From assembly GCF_013409305.1 (NCBI RefSeq), contig NZ_JACBZJ010000001.1, positions 1,860,001 through 1,924,000 on the forward strand: 64,000 bases of DNA. Direction: 5' to 3'. The notes under the pieces are model-generated. The model saw nothing but the letters and a program-made list of their open reading frames with translations, had not been told where the DNA came from and searched no databases. This stretch comes from Cellulomonas soli. Lineage in GTDB: Bacteria; Actinomycetota; Actinomycetes; Actinomycetales; Cellulomonadaceae. Made by a program: the position numbers and the translations under genes. Numbering within the stretch: the stretch's first letter is position 1; each line of letters begins with the position of its first letter. Below, piece by piece: positions 7,945 to 15,559 of the stretch.

Positions 7945-8580
7945 TCAGACGATGCCGTACAGGCGGTCGCCCGCGTCCCCGAGGCCGGGGACGATGTACG
8001 CCTTCTCGTTGAGTCGCTCGTCGACCGCCGCGACGACGACGGACACGTCGGCCCGGTCGCCCACGTGGTCCTCGACGACCTTCAGGCCCTCCGGCGCGGC
8101 CAGCAGGCACACCGCCGTGACGTCCCGGGCGCCGCGCGCCAGCAGGTAGTCGATCGCTGCGACCAGGGTGCCGCCGGTGGCGAGCATCGGGTCGAGCAGG
8201 AAGCACTGCCGGCCGGAGAGGTCCTCCGGCAGGCGGTTCGCGTACGTGATCGCCTCGAGGGTCTCCTCGTCGCGCTGCATGCCCAGGAACCCGACCTCGG
8301 CGGTCGGCAGCAGGCGGGTCATGCCCTCGAGCATGCCGAGACCGGCACGCAGGATCGGCACGACGAGCGGGCGCGGGTCGGCGAGCTTGGCGCCCGTCGT
8401 CGTCGTGACCGGGGTCTCGATCTCGACCGGCTCGGTGTGCACCTCACGCGTCGCCTCGTACGCCAGGAGCGTGACGAGCTCGTCGACCAGCAGACGGAAA
8501 GTCGGCGACTGGGTGTTCTTGTCGCGGAGGACCGTGAGCTTGTGGGTGACGAGCGGGTGGTTCGCGACGTGCAGGCGCAT
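7945..8580 (-). CDS. upp: Uracil phosphoribosyltransferase
   Basis: Converts uracil and PRPP to UMP in pyrimidine salvage, in the cytoplasm. The 211-residue length is normal for Upp. It begins [15 protein letters not shown] as the family does, has the P-I-L-R-A-G-L-G-M region, and the PRPP-binding loop [11 protein letters not shown] near residue 130. The C-terminus shows the uracil-binding [12 protein letters not shown] motif. The ATG has no ribosome-binding site but a TAGGTT box 6 bases upstream, so the mRNA is probably leaderless. Confidence 0.96.
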   Translation of the reverse strand: MRLHVANHPLVTHKLTVLRDKNTQSPTFRLLVDELVTLLAYEATREVHTEPVEIETPVTTTTGAKLADPRPLVVPILRAGLGMLEGMTRLLPTAEVGFLGMQRDEETLEAITYANRLPEDLSGRQCFLLDPMLATGGTLVAAIDYLLARGARDVTAVCLLAAPEGLKVVEDHVGDRADVSVVVAAVDERLNEKAYIVPGLGDAGDRLYGIV

Positions 8581-8586
8581 GGACCC

Positions 8587-8592
8587 AACCTA
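8587..8592 (-). promoter_or_regulatory. -10 box of upp, leaderless
   Basis: TAGGTT on the minus strand, 6 bases before the upp ATG. This spacing places transcription start at the start codon. Confidence 0.5.
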
Positions 8593-8689
8593 CCGTGCGT
8601 CCCACGTGCTGGACGCCCGTCGAGGCCCTGTGGAGGCGGCGGACGCGGTGCGATCGGTCACGTCGGGCGTGCGGCGGACGTCCACCGGG

Positions 8690-8695
8690 CAGGAT
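8690..8695 (+). promoter_or_regulatory. -10 box of tadA, leaderless
   Basis: CAGGAT, 6 bases before the GTG at 8702. It supports this GTG as the start. Confidence 0.35.
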
Positions 8696-8701
8696 GGGCG
8701 C

Positions 8702-9184
8702 GTGCGACCGGAACGCCGCGGCCTACGGGTCGACGACGAGCAGGCCATGGGTCTCGCGCTCGACGAGGCCCGGGCGGCTCTGGCGACCCTCGACGTACCC
8801 GTCGGGGCCGTGGTGCTCGACGCCGACGGGCAGGTGGTCGGGCGCGGGCGCAACACCCGTGAGGCGCACGCCGACCCGACCGGTCACGCCGAGGTCATGG
8901 CCCTGCGCGACGCCGCCGCACGCCTGGGGCGGTGGCGCCTGGACGGCTGCACGCTCGTCGTCACGCTCGAGCCGTGCCTCATGTGCGCCGGGGCGGTCGT
9001 GCTCGCGCGCGTCGACAGGCTCGTGCTCGGGGCATGGGACCCGAAAGCCGGTGCGTGCGGCTCCCAGTGGGACGTCGTGCGGGACCGGCGGCTCAACCAC
9101 CGGGTCGAGGTCGTCGGCGGCATCCGTGAGCAGGAGTGCGGGGACCTGCTGCGCGCGTTCTTCACCGAGCACCGCGAGGTCTGA
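8702..9184 (+). CDS. tadA: tRNA adenosine(34) deaminase TadA
   Basis: Deaminates the wobble adenosine of tRNA-Arg(ACG) to inosine. The 160-residue protein has the zinc deaminase signature: H-A-E at residues 62-64 (zinc ligand and catalytic Glu) and P-C-L-M-C with zinc ligands Cys92 and Cys95. The region D-P-K-A-G-A-C-G-S and the C-terminal L-L-R-A-F-F match TadA rather than cytosine or guanine deaminases. It is divergent from upp and convergent with the sirtuin gene. The GTG start is chosen because the -10-like CAGGAT lies 6 bases before it. Confidence 0.9.
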   Translation: MRPERRGLRVDDEQAMGLALDEARAALATLDVPVGAVVLDADGQVVGRGRNTREAHADPTGHAEVMALRDAAARLGRWRLDGCTLVVTLEPCLMCAGAVVLARVDRLVLGAWDPKAGACGSQWDVVRDRRLNHRVEVVGGIREQECGDLLRAFFTEHREV

Positions 9185-9216
9185 GCGGTCGTCGCCGGGC
9201 CTGAGCGGACGACCGC
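9185..9216. terminator. Bidirectional hairpin between tadA and sirtuin genes
   Basis: GCGGTCGTC and GACGACCGC, 9-bp perfect arms with a 14-base loop, located between the two convergent stop codons. Confidence 0.5.
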
Positions 9217-9219
9217 CGA

Positions 9220-10098
9220 TCAGTGCGCCGCGGTGCGGTGCGGGGGAGCGGGCAAGGTCTCGGCCAGGTCGCTGAGCGTCTCGGACGTCCCCGCGTCGAG
9301 CGTCACCGCCGCGTACCGGTCGCCGCGCGTGGCCCCCCGGTTCACCACCACGACCGGCATCCCGCGCTGCGCGGCGTGCCGCACGAACCGCAGGCCCGAC
9401 TGCACCGACAGCGACGACCCCGCCACCAGCAGGGCGTCCGCGGCGTCCACCAGCGCGAACGCCTGCTCGACGCGGGCACGCGGCACCGTCTCACCGAAGT
9501 ACACGATGTCCGGCTTGAGCATGCCTCCGCACGCCGCGCAGTCCGCGACCACGAAGTGCGCCGTCTGCTCGATCACCGCATCCGCGTCCGGCGCGATCTC
9601 CACGTCGCCGACCTGCTGCACCTGCTCCACGAACCCCGGGTTCAGGGCGTCCAGCCGGTCCGCCAGCTCCGCGCGGGGGATGACCCGACCGCACCCCAGG
9701 CACAGCACCCGGTCGTACCGGCCGTGCAGGTCCACGACGTTCCGCGAGCCGGCCGCCTCGTGCAGCAGGTCCACGTTCTGCGTGATCACCCCCGTCACCA
9801 CGCCGCGGTCCTCCAGCGCCGCCAACGCCCGGTGCCCTGCGTTCGGCAGCGTCCGGTTCACGTGCCGCCAGCCGACGTGGTTCCGCGCCCAGTAGTGCCT
9901 CCGGAACGCCGCGTCGCCCACGAACTGCTGGAACGTCATCGGTGTCCGCTGCGGGGAGTCGGGGCCGCGGTAGTCCGGGATCCCCGAGTCCGTCGACACC
10001 CCGGCGCCCGTGAGCGCCGCCAGGCGGTGCCCGGCGAGCACGTCGACGACGTCCGCGAGGGACGACGCGGTCATCGGGCGGGCGTCGGAGGGGGTCAT
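9220..10098 (-). CDS. NAD-dependent protein deacylase, Sir2 family
   Basis: A class II-like sirtuin of 292 residues that removes acyl groups from lysines using NAD. The Rossmann signature L-T-G-A-G-V-S-T-D-S-G-I-P-D-Y-R starts near residue 29, followed by I-T-Q-N-V-D-L-L-H near 106 and the catalytic His125 in V-V-D-L-H-G. Zinc ligands are Cys133/Cys136 and Cys187/Cys190. G-S-S-L near residue 225 binds NAD. The ATG at 10098 has a TACCGT box 6 bases upstream, so it is probably leaderless. Confidence 0.93.
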   Translation of the reverse strand: MTPSDARPMTASSLADVVDVLAGHRLAALTGAGVSTDSGIPDYRGPDSPQRTPMTFQQFVGDAAFRRHYWARNHVGWRHVNRTLPNAGHRALAALEDRGVVTGVITQNVDLLHEAAGSRNVVDLHGRYDRVLCLGCGRVIPRAELADRLDALNPGFVEQVQQVGDVEIAPDADAVIEQTAHFVVADCAACGGMLKPDIVYFGETVPRARVEQAFALVDAADALLVAGSSLSVQSGLRFVRHAAQRGMPVVVVNRGATRGDRYAAVTLDAGTSETLSDLAETLPAPPHRTAAH

Positions 10099-10104
10099 AC
10101 GACC

Positions 10105-10110
10105 ACGGTA
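10105..10110 (-). promoter_or_regulatory. -10 box of the sirtuin gene, leaderless
   Basis: TACCGT on the minus strand, 6 bases before the ATG at 10098. Confidence 0.5.
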
Positions 10111-10228
10111 CGTCCGGGTGCGCCGGGGGTCGCGGGGTGCACCGTCGGGGCTCCTCCGCGGCCGACAGGGTGCGCGGTCCGGGCCCGATTCGGAGGCAGG
10201 GGCTCCGACCCGGTACTCTTCTGCGCGA

Positions 10229-10318
10229 GGTAGCGTGTCCGAGCGGCCTAAGGAGCACGCCTCGAAAGCGTGTGTGGGTGAAAGTCCACCGTGGGTTCAA
10301 ATCCCACCGCTACCGCCA
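10229..10318 (+). tRNA. tRNA-Ser(CGA)
   Basis: The acceptor GGTAGCG pairs with CGCTACC, followed by discriminator G and an encoded CCA. The anticodon stem CACGC/GCGTG closes the loop CTCGAAA, giving anticodon CGA for UCG codons. A long variable arm (GTGGGTGAAAGTCCAC) marks a class II tRNA, and the T-loop GTTCAAATC is standard. Confidence 0.95.
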
Positions 10319-10337
10319 ACGATGTCCCAGACGTCGA

Positions 10338-10373
10338 CGACAGCCCGAACCCGGATCAGGGTTCGGGCTGTCG
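10338..10373 (+). terminator. Strong hairpin terminator after tRNA-Ser
   Basis: Perfect 15-bp arms (CGACAGCCCGAACCC and its complement) around GGATCA, 20 bases after the tRNA. Confidence 0.8.
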
Positions 10374-10583
10374 TGCTTCACGGGCTCCCCGGCCGTGCGT
10401 CCCGCGGAGCCTGCACCGGGGAGCGGCGTTCGTCCTCACCTGGCCGCTCGCGACGCCAGAGCACGTCTGTCCCGCACCGTCGTGCACCGGCCCGGGTGGG
10501 TGACCGGCGCTGTGGACACGCGGCGGGGAGGGCCGTTGACGTCTGCGACGATCCTGTGATCAGCCACGGCGAGGGGATGGGCC

Positions 10584-10898
10584 TTGGACGGCTTCGTGCT
10601 CGACACGGCGGACCTGCGGCGGGCCGCGCGGCGAGCCGAGGGCGTCGAAGGCGCCATGACCGAAGCGCGCCCGGACGGCATGCCGTCGGGTGACGGGGTC
10701 TTCGGCTTCGCGGTGCTCTCGTCGGCCGTGCGCCGGTACGCCCAGACGCTCGACACGCGGCTCGTGGCGCTGGCTGACGATGTCCGGCACGTGGGGGAGT
10801 CGCTCGACGCGAGCGCCGGCGCGTACGAGATCACCGACGAGGGCGTCGCCGACGCCCTATCGCGGCTCCGTCGGCGTCTACCAGGGGTCGGGCAATGA
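10584..10898 (+). CDS. EspC-like (WXG100 superfamily) small protein, 104 aa
   Basis: A small helical protein that starts with G-F-V-L-D-T-A-D-L-R-R-A-A-R-R, as in EspC/DUF2580 proteins that accompany type VII secretion substrates. The body has a central R-R-Y-A-Q-T-L-D-T-R-L and ends in A-L-S-R-L-R-R-R-L. There is no signal peptide, as expected for this route. The rare TTG start is supported by GAGGGG 7 bases upstream. The stop overlaps the ATG of the calpain-like gene (ATGA). By analogy it would be a secretion partner for that protein; this is inferred from context. Confidence 0.65.
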   Translation: MDGFVLDTADLRRAARRAEGVEGAMTEARPDGMPSGDGVFGFAVLSSAVRRYAQTLDTRLVALADDVRHVGESLDASAGAYEITDEGVADALSRLRRRLPGVGQ

Positions 10899-12163
10899 GT
10901 CGCGGTGTGCTGCCCGGCGATCCGTCTGGGGTGCGGGCAGCAGCAGGGCTGCTTGTCCGATCGGCGTCGGCGTCGCGGGGCGCGGGCGGCGATCTCCTGC
11001 GGCTGCGCGAGTGCGCGTGGGAGGGCGCGGCGGCTGACGCCTTCCGTGCGAAGGTGCGGACGGCCTCCGACGAAGCGGACGCCGTCGCGGGGGCCTTCGA
11101 GCGAGGTTCACGGGTGCTCCAGGCATACGCGGATGTTCTGCAATCGCAGATGCAGGCCGCTGACGCCGCCGAGGAGGTCTGGTCGAACGCTCGGGAGCGG
11201 GCGCTCCTGACGCCGCTGGACCTCGTGGCGCTGCTGGACGTCCGGCGGGCCGTCGATGCTCGTCACGCTGCTGTCAGCACAGCCCAGCGCGCCGCGATCG
11301 ACGCGGCCGCGCAGCTCGACGGGATACTCGGCCCTGTTGGGTGGGGCGAGCACTGGTGGGACCCGTTCGGTTGGGGCGACAGCGACGACGTGACGGTGCC
11401 CGACCGTGGCGTCGACGGCTCGATCCTGAACGACGGCTCGTGGGACCCCGGCTCCGTGCATCAGGGCAAGCTCGGTGACTGCTACCTGATGGCCTCCATC
11501 ATGGGCCTGCTCAACAGCGACGACGGTGACCAGTGGGTAAAGGACAACATCCGCTGGGACGCGGCCCGCGAGGGCTACTGGGTGACCCTGTACCCGTTCG
11601 AGAAGCCGGTCGAGTACTTCGTCGACAGGGTTTACGACCAGGGCGCGACCGAGCCCGGGGACGGGCTTCTGTTCTGGTCGAGCAGCAAGCCGAGTATCGC
11701 CGCCCTCTACGAAGCTGCCGCCGCGCAGGAACTCGGCTACCGCGAGTTGGCGAGCGGCGGCACGTCCGCCGAGGCGCTCGCCCTCCTCACCGGGAAGCAC
11801 GCGACGAGCTACGAGCGGGTGTATGGCGACGGGTACGCGGGCAGCCTGCCGGAGATCCGTGCCGCACTGGACTCGGGTGCTTCGGTGGTGGCGTCGTCCG
11901 ACCGCTACTCGACGTCGCTCAGCGGCCAGTCGCATCTGATCGAGGCGGAGACGGTCGCCGCGGACGGGGGGACCGAGGTCGTCGACCTGCGGATCGCCAC
12001 GATGCACACGTACATGGTCGACCGGGTCGACGCCGACGGCGGGGTCTGGCTGCGCAACCCGTGGGGAGAGGGCAACTCCTACGACGACGGGGTCGAGTTC
12101 AAGGTCGCAGCAGACGACTTCGCCGACATCTTCTACGACGTGAGCGCCTCGGGGGCCCGATGA
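10895..12163 (+). CDS. Calpain-like cysteine protease with WXG-type N-terminal domain, putative type VII-exported toxin
   Basis: A 422-residue protein. Residues 1-140 are helical and carry W-E-G at 42-44, resembling the WXG100/LXG-type leader of type VII-secreted proteins. Residues ~165-415 are a papain-fold calpain domain: H-Q-G-K-L-G-D-C-Y-L-M-A-S with oxyanion Gln190 and nucleophile Cys196, then catalytic His371 (M-H-T-Y-M-V) and Asn388 in L-R-N-P-W-G-E-G. All three catalytic residues are present, so it is probably an active endopeptidase. There is no calcium-binding EF-hand part. It overlaps the EspC-like gene upstream and the small gene downstream by 4 bases each, typical of toxin-immunity operons. 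Delivery and target are inferred. Confidence 0.8.
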   Translation: MSRGVLPGDPSGVRAAAGLLVRSASASRGAGGDLLRLRECAWEGAAADAFRAKVRTASDEADAVAGAFERGSRVLQAYADVLQSQMQAADAAEEVWSNARERALLTPLDLVALLDVRRAVDARHAAVSTAQRAAIDAAAQLDGILGPVGWGEHWWDPFGWGDSDDVTVPDRGVDGSILNDGSWDPGSVHQGKLGDCYLMASIMGLLNSDDGDQWVKDNIRWDAAREGYWVTLYPFEKPVEYFVDRVYDQGATEPGDGLLFWSSSKPSIAALYEAAAAQELGYRELASGGTSAEALALLTGKHATSYERVYGDGYAGSLPEIRAALDSGASVVASSDRYSTSLSGQSHLIEAETVAADGGTEVVDLRIATMHTYMVDRVDADGGVWLRNPWGEGNSYDDGVEFKVAADDFADIFYDVSASGAR

Positions 12164-12426
12164 GCACGGAGCGGTTCGTCTTGCGGCACGGCGGGCAGCA
12201 GCGGCTCACTGGCGCGCTCGTCTCCGTCGGGTGGGTGGGGGTGCTCGATAGCGGCGCACCCGGTGCCGAGGTCGGCATCGCGAGCCCGTCGGGGCGCGCG
12301 GTCGAGGCGGTATCGGCGGGCGGCGCCATCGCCGTGCCGGGTGCCGGGACGCTGCATGTGCGGGATGTGTTGCTCGGTCGAGCTGAAGAACGCGGCCGCA
12401 TCGCGTGCGAGTGGGAGGCATCGTGA
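12160..12426 (+). CDS. Small soluble partner of the calpain-like protein, 88 aa, immunity candidate
   Basis: Not assigned to a known family. The sequence R-L-T-G-A-L-V-S-V-G-W-V-G, then A-E-V-G-I, then A-G-T-L-H-V-R-D-V is a short beta-rich domain with no membrane segment. It aligns along its length with the outer domain of the next gene (H-L-N-G-A-V-V-V-V-G-A-V-A; A-E-V-T-V; W-G-T-L-T-V-R-E-V), so the two are paralogues. The ATG overlaps the protease stop (ATGA) and its stop overlaps the next GTG, so the four genes are coupled. Position directly after a toxin-like protease suggests immunity or chaperone function. Confidence 0.6.
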   Translation: MSTERFVLRHGGQQRLTGALVSVGWVGVLDSGAPGAEVGIASPSGRAVEAVSAGGAIAVPGAGTLHVRDVLLGRAEERGRIACEWEAS

Positions 12427-12818
12427 ACGAGCCGGAGCCGACGAACGAGCCCCGAGGATCACGCCGGCGAAGCTGGCGGACGATCGTCGCTGTGGCGGTC
12501 GGGGTCGCGCTGGTCGCGGTCGGGGTCGTCGCGGTCTCCGACGACTGGGTGTTCTGGGGTGAGCGCGTCCGCCTGAGCAGCGGCGTCGAACATCACCTCA
12601 ACGGCGCCGTGGTGGTGGTCGGCGCCGTCGCAGGGGACGACGCGCGCGCCGAGGTCACCGTGACGCGCGGCGGCGAGACGGTGACAGACGTGCTCGGGCC
12701 CGGGGAGCAGCTGCGCGTGGCCTGGTGGGGGACGCTCACCGTGCGGGAGGTTGAGTACGTCGGGTCGGTGGGGGAAGTCGGAGGAGTGCTCGACGTCGTG
12801 GTGACGACCGGGTCGTGA
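12423..12818 (+). CDS. Membrane-anchored paralogue of the preceding protein, 131 aa
   Basis: An N-terminal cytosolic tail of about 20 residues rich in Glu and Arg is followed by one transmembrane helix (I-V-A-V-A-V-G-V-A-L-V-A-V-G-V-V-A-V, residues ~22-40). An outer beta-rich domain of ~85 residues then resembles the upstream 88-residue protein. If the calpain-like enzyme acts outside the cell or in the envelope, a membrane-tethered copy would protect there while the soluble copy protects inside. That is a hypothesis from topology and similarity. GTG start, 4-base overlap with the upstream gene. Confidence 0.6.
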   Translation: MNEPEPTNEPRGSRRRSWRTIVAVAVGVALVAVGVVAVSDDWVFWGERVRLSSGVEHHLNGAVVVVGAVAGDDARAEVTVTRGGETVTDVLGPGEQLRVAWWGTLTVREVEYVGSVGEVGGVLDVVVTTGS

Positions 12819-12908
12819 CGTGATGGGCTTCCGTGGCCTCGCGCCGTTGAGCTGGGTGTTGACGTCCTCGAGGCCCGAGACCGGCGCCGTGAGTTGATGA
12901 CTCCGGCG

Positions 12909-13799
12909 TCACTGTGTCGCGAACAGGTCCCAACGGGCAGCCAGCAGTTCCCTGTCCGGGTGGTCCCTCGGACTGGTCGGCAGCGTCAGGGTCCGGCCGT
13001 GCATCTCCTGCAGGCCGTGCCGCAGCATCGGTCCGTCGACCTCCTCCAGCAGCTCGCGGTCGATGTGCACCACGTAGTCCGGGGAGACGCCGAGCATCTG
13101 CTGGTCGAAGGCCGCATGGTGGATCTTGCACAGCGCGAGACCGTTCGGGGTCGTCGGGATCCCCTTCTCGGAGGAGTCCGGGGCGATGTGCGCGGCGTCG
13201 AGCAGGGAGCCGTGCTTCAGCTCGCAGACCGCGCACCGGGTTCGGTAGGCGAGCAGGACGCGGGTCCGGAACGCGGGCTGGTGGAGGCGCTGCTTGGCGA
13301 GGCGGAGGGCGTAGCGACGCTGGGGTTCGCTCAGGTGGCGGACATCGGGCATGTAGCGGAACGACTCGTCGAGGGCGATGAGGAACGCGCGCTCCTCCGG
13401 CACGTCGTCGACCACGTAGACCGGCGCGATCGGCGTGTAGTAGTTCGGCGTCTCCTTGCGGAACAGGACCAGCGGCATGCCAGTGTTGATGGCGTTGCGG
13501 AGCTTGCGGTTGTCGCCGCCGTCCGGGTCGCCCTTGCGGTACGCGTAGTGCAGCAGGCCGTCCTCGGGGTCCTCGGCGTCGTCGTACGGGCCGTGCGCGG
13601 ACTGCACGATCGCGAGGGTCGAGGAGAAGCCGGACGGGTTACGGATGCCGCGCGAGTAGTCGATGAGGGGGAGGTCGCGGCCGCCGGTGCGGTAGGAGAG
13701 CAGCTCGTGGCGGTGCAGGAAACCGCCATTGGCCTCGGCGCGCTGCTGGATCCACTCGATGATCTGCGCACGGAGGGCGGCTTCGACGGCTGAGTCCAC
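12909..13799 (-). CDS. HNH endonuclease, COG3440-like putative restriction enzyme
   Basis: 296 residues. The N-terminal half carries the block P-L-I-D-Y-S-R-G-I-x-N-P, L-A-I-V-Q-S-A-H-G-P-Y-D-D and Y-x-Y-R-K-G-D-P-D-G-G-D-N-R-K-L seen in a widespread family of predicted restriction endonucleases, where this part is thought to recognise DNA. The C-terminal HNH nuclease has Cys189/Cys192, D-A-A-H-I (His204), Asn219 and C-K-I-H-H (Cys224, His227/His228). The GTG at 13799 is chosen because the family begins shortly before the conserved helix; further upstream the frame is Arg/Pro-rich and unlikely to be coding. It sits at the left end of the defence island, which fits a modification-dependent nuclease. 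Confidence 0.75.
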   Translation of the reverse strand: MDSAVEAALRAQIIEWIQQRAEANGGFLHRHELLSYRTGGRDLPLIDYSRGIRNPSGFSSTLAIVQSAHGPYDDAEDPEDGLLHYAYRKGDPDGGDNRKLRNAINTGMPLVLFRKETPNYYTPIAPVYVVDDVPEERAFLIALDESFRYMPDVRHLSEPQRRYALRLAKQRLHQPAFRTRVLLAYRTRCAVCELKHGSLLDAAHIAPDSSEKGIPTTPNGLALCKIHHAAFDQQMLGVSPDYVVHIDRELLEEVDGPMLRHGLQEMHGRTLTLPTSPRDHPDRELLAARWDLFATQ

Positions 13800-14042
13800 G
13801 ACCAGGAGCTCAACAGGCGAAGGCCGTCGTGGCAAGCATCGCGGCCGCCATGCGGGCCGCAGCGCGTCATGGGGGTGCAGGTGCGAGGGCGCAGTCGGTG
13901 TTCCCCGGGTCCTCACGCCCGAGCAGACCTGCGCCTTCATCGAGGCCGCACTCCGCGACGGCAGGCGAACTGCCCGCCCGGGGGTTGGGCGGCGGGTGCA
14001 GGCAATAGGGTCGTCCCGAGCGACCGGAGGAGGTGGATCCCG

Positions 14043-14333
14043 ATGTCAAGGCCCTCGGAGGAGCTTGAGCGTCATCGCGGCGCGGTCCTCGACCTCGCGC
14101 TCCGGGCCGGGCTCTCGGACATCCGGGTGTTCGGGTCCGTCGCCCGCGGCGAGGACCACCAGGGCTCGGACCTTGACCTTCTCGCGACTCTGCCGCAGGA
14201 CATGGGGCTCTTCGAGCTTGTCGGTCGGGAGCAGGCGCTTGAGGACATCCTCGGGGACCGGGTGGACATCGTCGATGCCAGGTCCCGGTCCCGGGTCATC
14301 GAGCGGGCCGTGGTCGAGGCAATACCGCTGTGA
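14043..14333 (+). CDS. Minimal nucleotidyltransferase (MNT/MntA-like), without HEPN partner
   Basis: A 96-residue MNT-fold protein with the catalytic signature F-G-S-V-A-R-G-E-D-x-x-G-S-D-L-D-L (Gly31, Ser32, Asp43, Asp45) and a third acidic residue in V-D-I-V-D-A. Such proteins are antitoxins that AMPylate and silence a HEPN RNase encoded next to them. GGAGGAGG precedes the ATG. Here no HEPN ORF follows: a GTG overlapping the stop opens a ~40-codon frame that soon runs into the convergent pseudouridine synthase gene. The antitoxin is therefore orphaned or the toxin has decayed. Confidence 0.75.
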   Translation: MSRPSEELERHRGAVLDLALRAGLSDIRVFGSVARGEDHQGSDLDLLATLPQDMGLFELVGREQALEDILGDRVDIVDARSRSRVIERAVVEAIPL

Positions 14334-14381
14334 GCACCGCCGATGAGTCGGCGGAACGCGACGACCTGACCAGGTGGAGGG

Positions 14382-15305
14382 TCAGGAGCCGGCCGCGAGC
14401 GGCAGGCGGCGGACGCTGCGGAAGCGGCGCGGCTCGTCGTCGAGGGGGTCGGTGAACGCGAGCTCGCCGGCGAGGAGCTGCAGCGGGTGGCTGAAGTCGT
14501 CCACGGGGACGTCGTGCACGTCCGGGTAGAGCGGGTCGTCGACGATCGGGATGCCCAGGCCGAGCAGGTGCAGGCGTAGCTGGTGGGTGCGGCCCGTGCG
14601 GGGCGTCAGGCGGTAGATGCCGTGCTCGCCGACCTGCGACTCCAGCTCGATGCGCGTCTCGGCGTTGACCGGCGCACCCGGCACGACCTGCGCCCGCAGC
14701 TGCCCGCGTTCTTTGTGGATGTGGTTGCGGACGACGGTCGGCAGTGTCAGGTCGGGGCTCAGGGGTGCGAGCGCCCAGTACGTCTTGTGCATCGCCCGGT
14801 GCTCGAAGACCGACTGGTAGGGCGCGCGCCACCGCCGCTCGGTGGCGAGCATCAGCAGGCCGGAGGTGATCCGGTCCAGCCGGTGCAGCGGGGACAGCTC
14901 CGGCAGGCCGAGCTCGTCGCGCAGCCGGACGACGACGCTCTGCGTGACGTGCCGACCGCGGGGGATCGAGGAGAGGAACGCCGGCTTGTCGACCACCACG
15001 AGCCGCTCGTCGCGGTGCACCACGTGGATCGTGCCGGGCACGTGCGGCTCGTCGCGAAGGTCGCGGTGGAACCAGACGAACGTGTGGGGCGTGTAGGGGT
15101 CGTCCTCGCGTACCGGGTGGCCGGACTCGTCGACGAACCGTTGCTGCGCCAGCATCCCGGGGACGTCGACGCCGTCGGGGAGGCGGTCGCGCAGCCAGGT
15201 GCCCATCGTCGGCCACGGGTGCACCCCGGACGGGTCTCGGTCCGGGGTGCGCAGCCACGCGGCGGCCAGGCCGTGGCGCGCGGGCAGCGGGGAGCGGGGA
15301 GGCAC
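14382..15305 (-). CDS. RluA-family pseudouridine synthase
   Basis: A 307-residue RNA modification enzyme that isomerises uridine to pseudouridine. The signature L-H-R-L-D-R-I-T-S-G-L with catalytic Asp144 is intact, followed by K-T-Y-W-A and the C-terminal R-T-G-R-T-H-Q-L-R-L-H-L. The N-terminal ~90 residues lack an S4 domain and contain W-F-H-R-D-L-R, as in actinobacterial members with rRNA or tRNA targets; the substrate cannot be told from sequence. The GTG start has a TAGCAT box 6 bases upstream, so it is likely leaderless. Confidence 0.88.
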   Translation of the reverse strand: MPPRSPLPARHGLAAAWLRTPDRDPSGVHPWPTMGTWLRDRLPDGVDVPGMLAQQRFVDESGHPVREDDPYTPHTFVWFHRDLRDEPHVPGTIHVVHRDERLVVVDKPAFLSSIPRGRHVTQSVVVRLRDELGLPELSPLHRLDRITSGLLMLATERRWRAPYQSVFEHRAMHKTYWALAPLSPDLTLPTVVRNHIHKERGQLRAQVVPGAPVNAETRIELESQVGEHGIYRLTPRTGRTHQLRLHLLGLGIPIVDDPLYPDVHDVPVDDFSHPLQLLAGELAFTDPLDDEPRRFRSVRRLPLAAGS

Positions 15306-15311
15306 GTGGCG

Positions 15312-15317
15312 ATGCTA
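15312..15317 (-). promoter_or_regulatory. -10 box of the pseudouridine synthase gene, leaderless
   Basis: TAGCAT on the minus strand, 6 bases before the GTG at 15305. Confidence 0.45.
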
Positions 15318-15546
15318 CGAGCCGGGTGCGGGTCCGGTCTGGCCCATGAGGTCCCCGGTGGTCGCCTCGCCCTGACGCTGGAGTGCCTCGGCGGCCCTCG
15401 TGAGTAGGTCGCTCAACAGGTCGGGTTCCGCCGGGCGGGCGAGGCGCGGACCTGCGGCCGAGGCAGGCCAGCGTCGCACCTGCCAAGTGAAGTGTGAAGT
15501 TGGGTGTGATGTCCGCGAAGTAGGGGTGGGCGTCGGAGCGTCTCGC

Positions 15547-15552
15547 TACGGT
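15547..15552 (+). promoter_or_regulatory. -10 box of the Wadjet operon
   Basis: TACGGT ends 7 bases before the jetA ATG, and no Shine-Dalgarno sequence is visible. This suggests a leaderless operon start. Confidence 0.45.
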
Positions 15553-15559
15553 CGGTTCC

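Noticed and set aside
10229..10318. tRNA-Ser as an attachment site for the following island
   Set aside because: I saw no second copy of the tRNA 3' end, no integrase and no excisionase in the window, so integration at this tRNA is unsupported.
13800..14042. Possible extra coding sequence between the HNH and MNT genes
   Set aside because: Frames on both strands there are low-complexity Arg/Pro/Ala sequences without start signals; treated as intergenic.
14366..14385. CTGACC/GGTCAG hairpin as a terminator between MNT and the pseudouridine synthase
   Set aside because: Only a 6-bp stem that overlaps the stop codon; too weak to support.
15306..15559. Mobile element or small gene before Wadjet
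   Set aside because: No transposase-like frame, no inverted terminal repeats and no convincing small ORF; only the promoter box near its right end is supportable.
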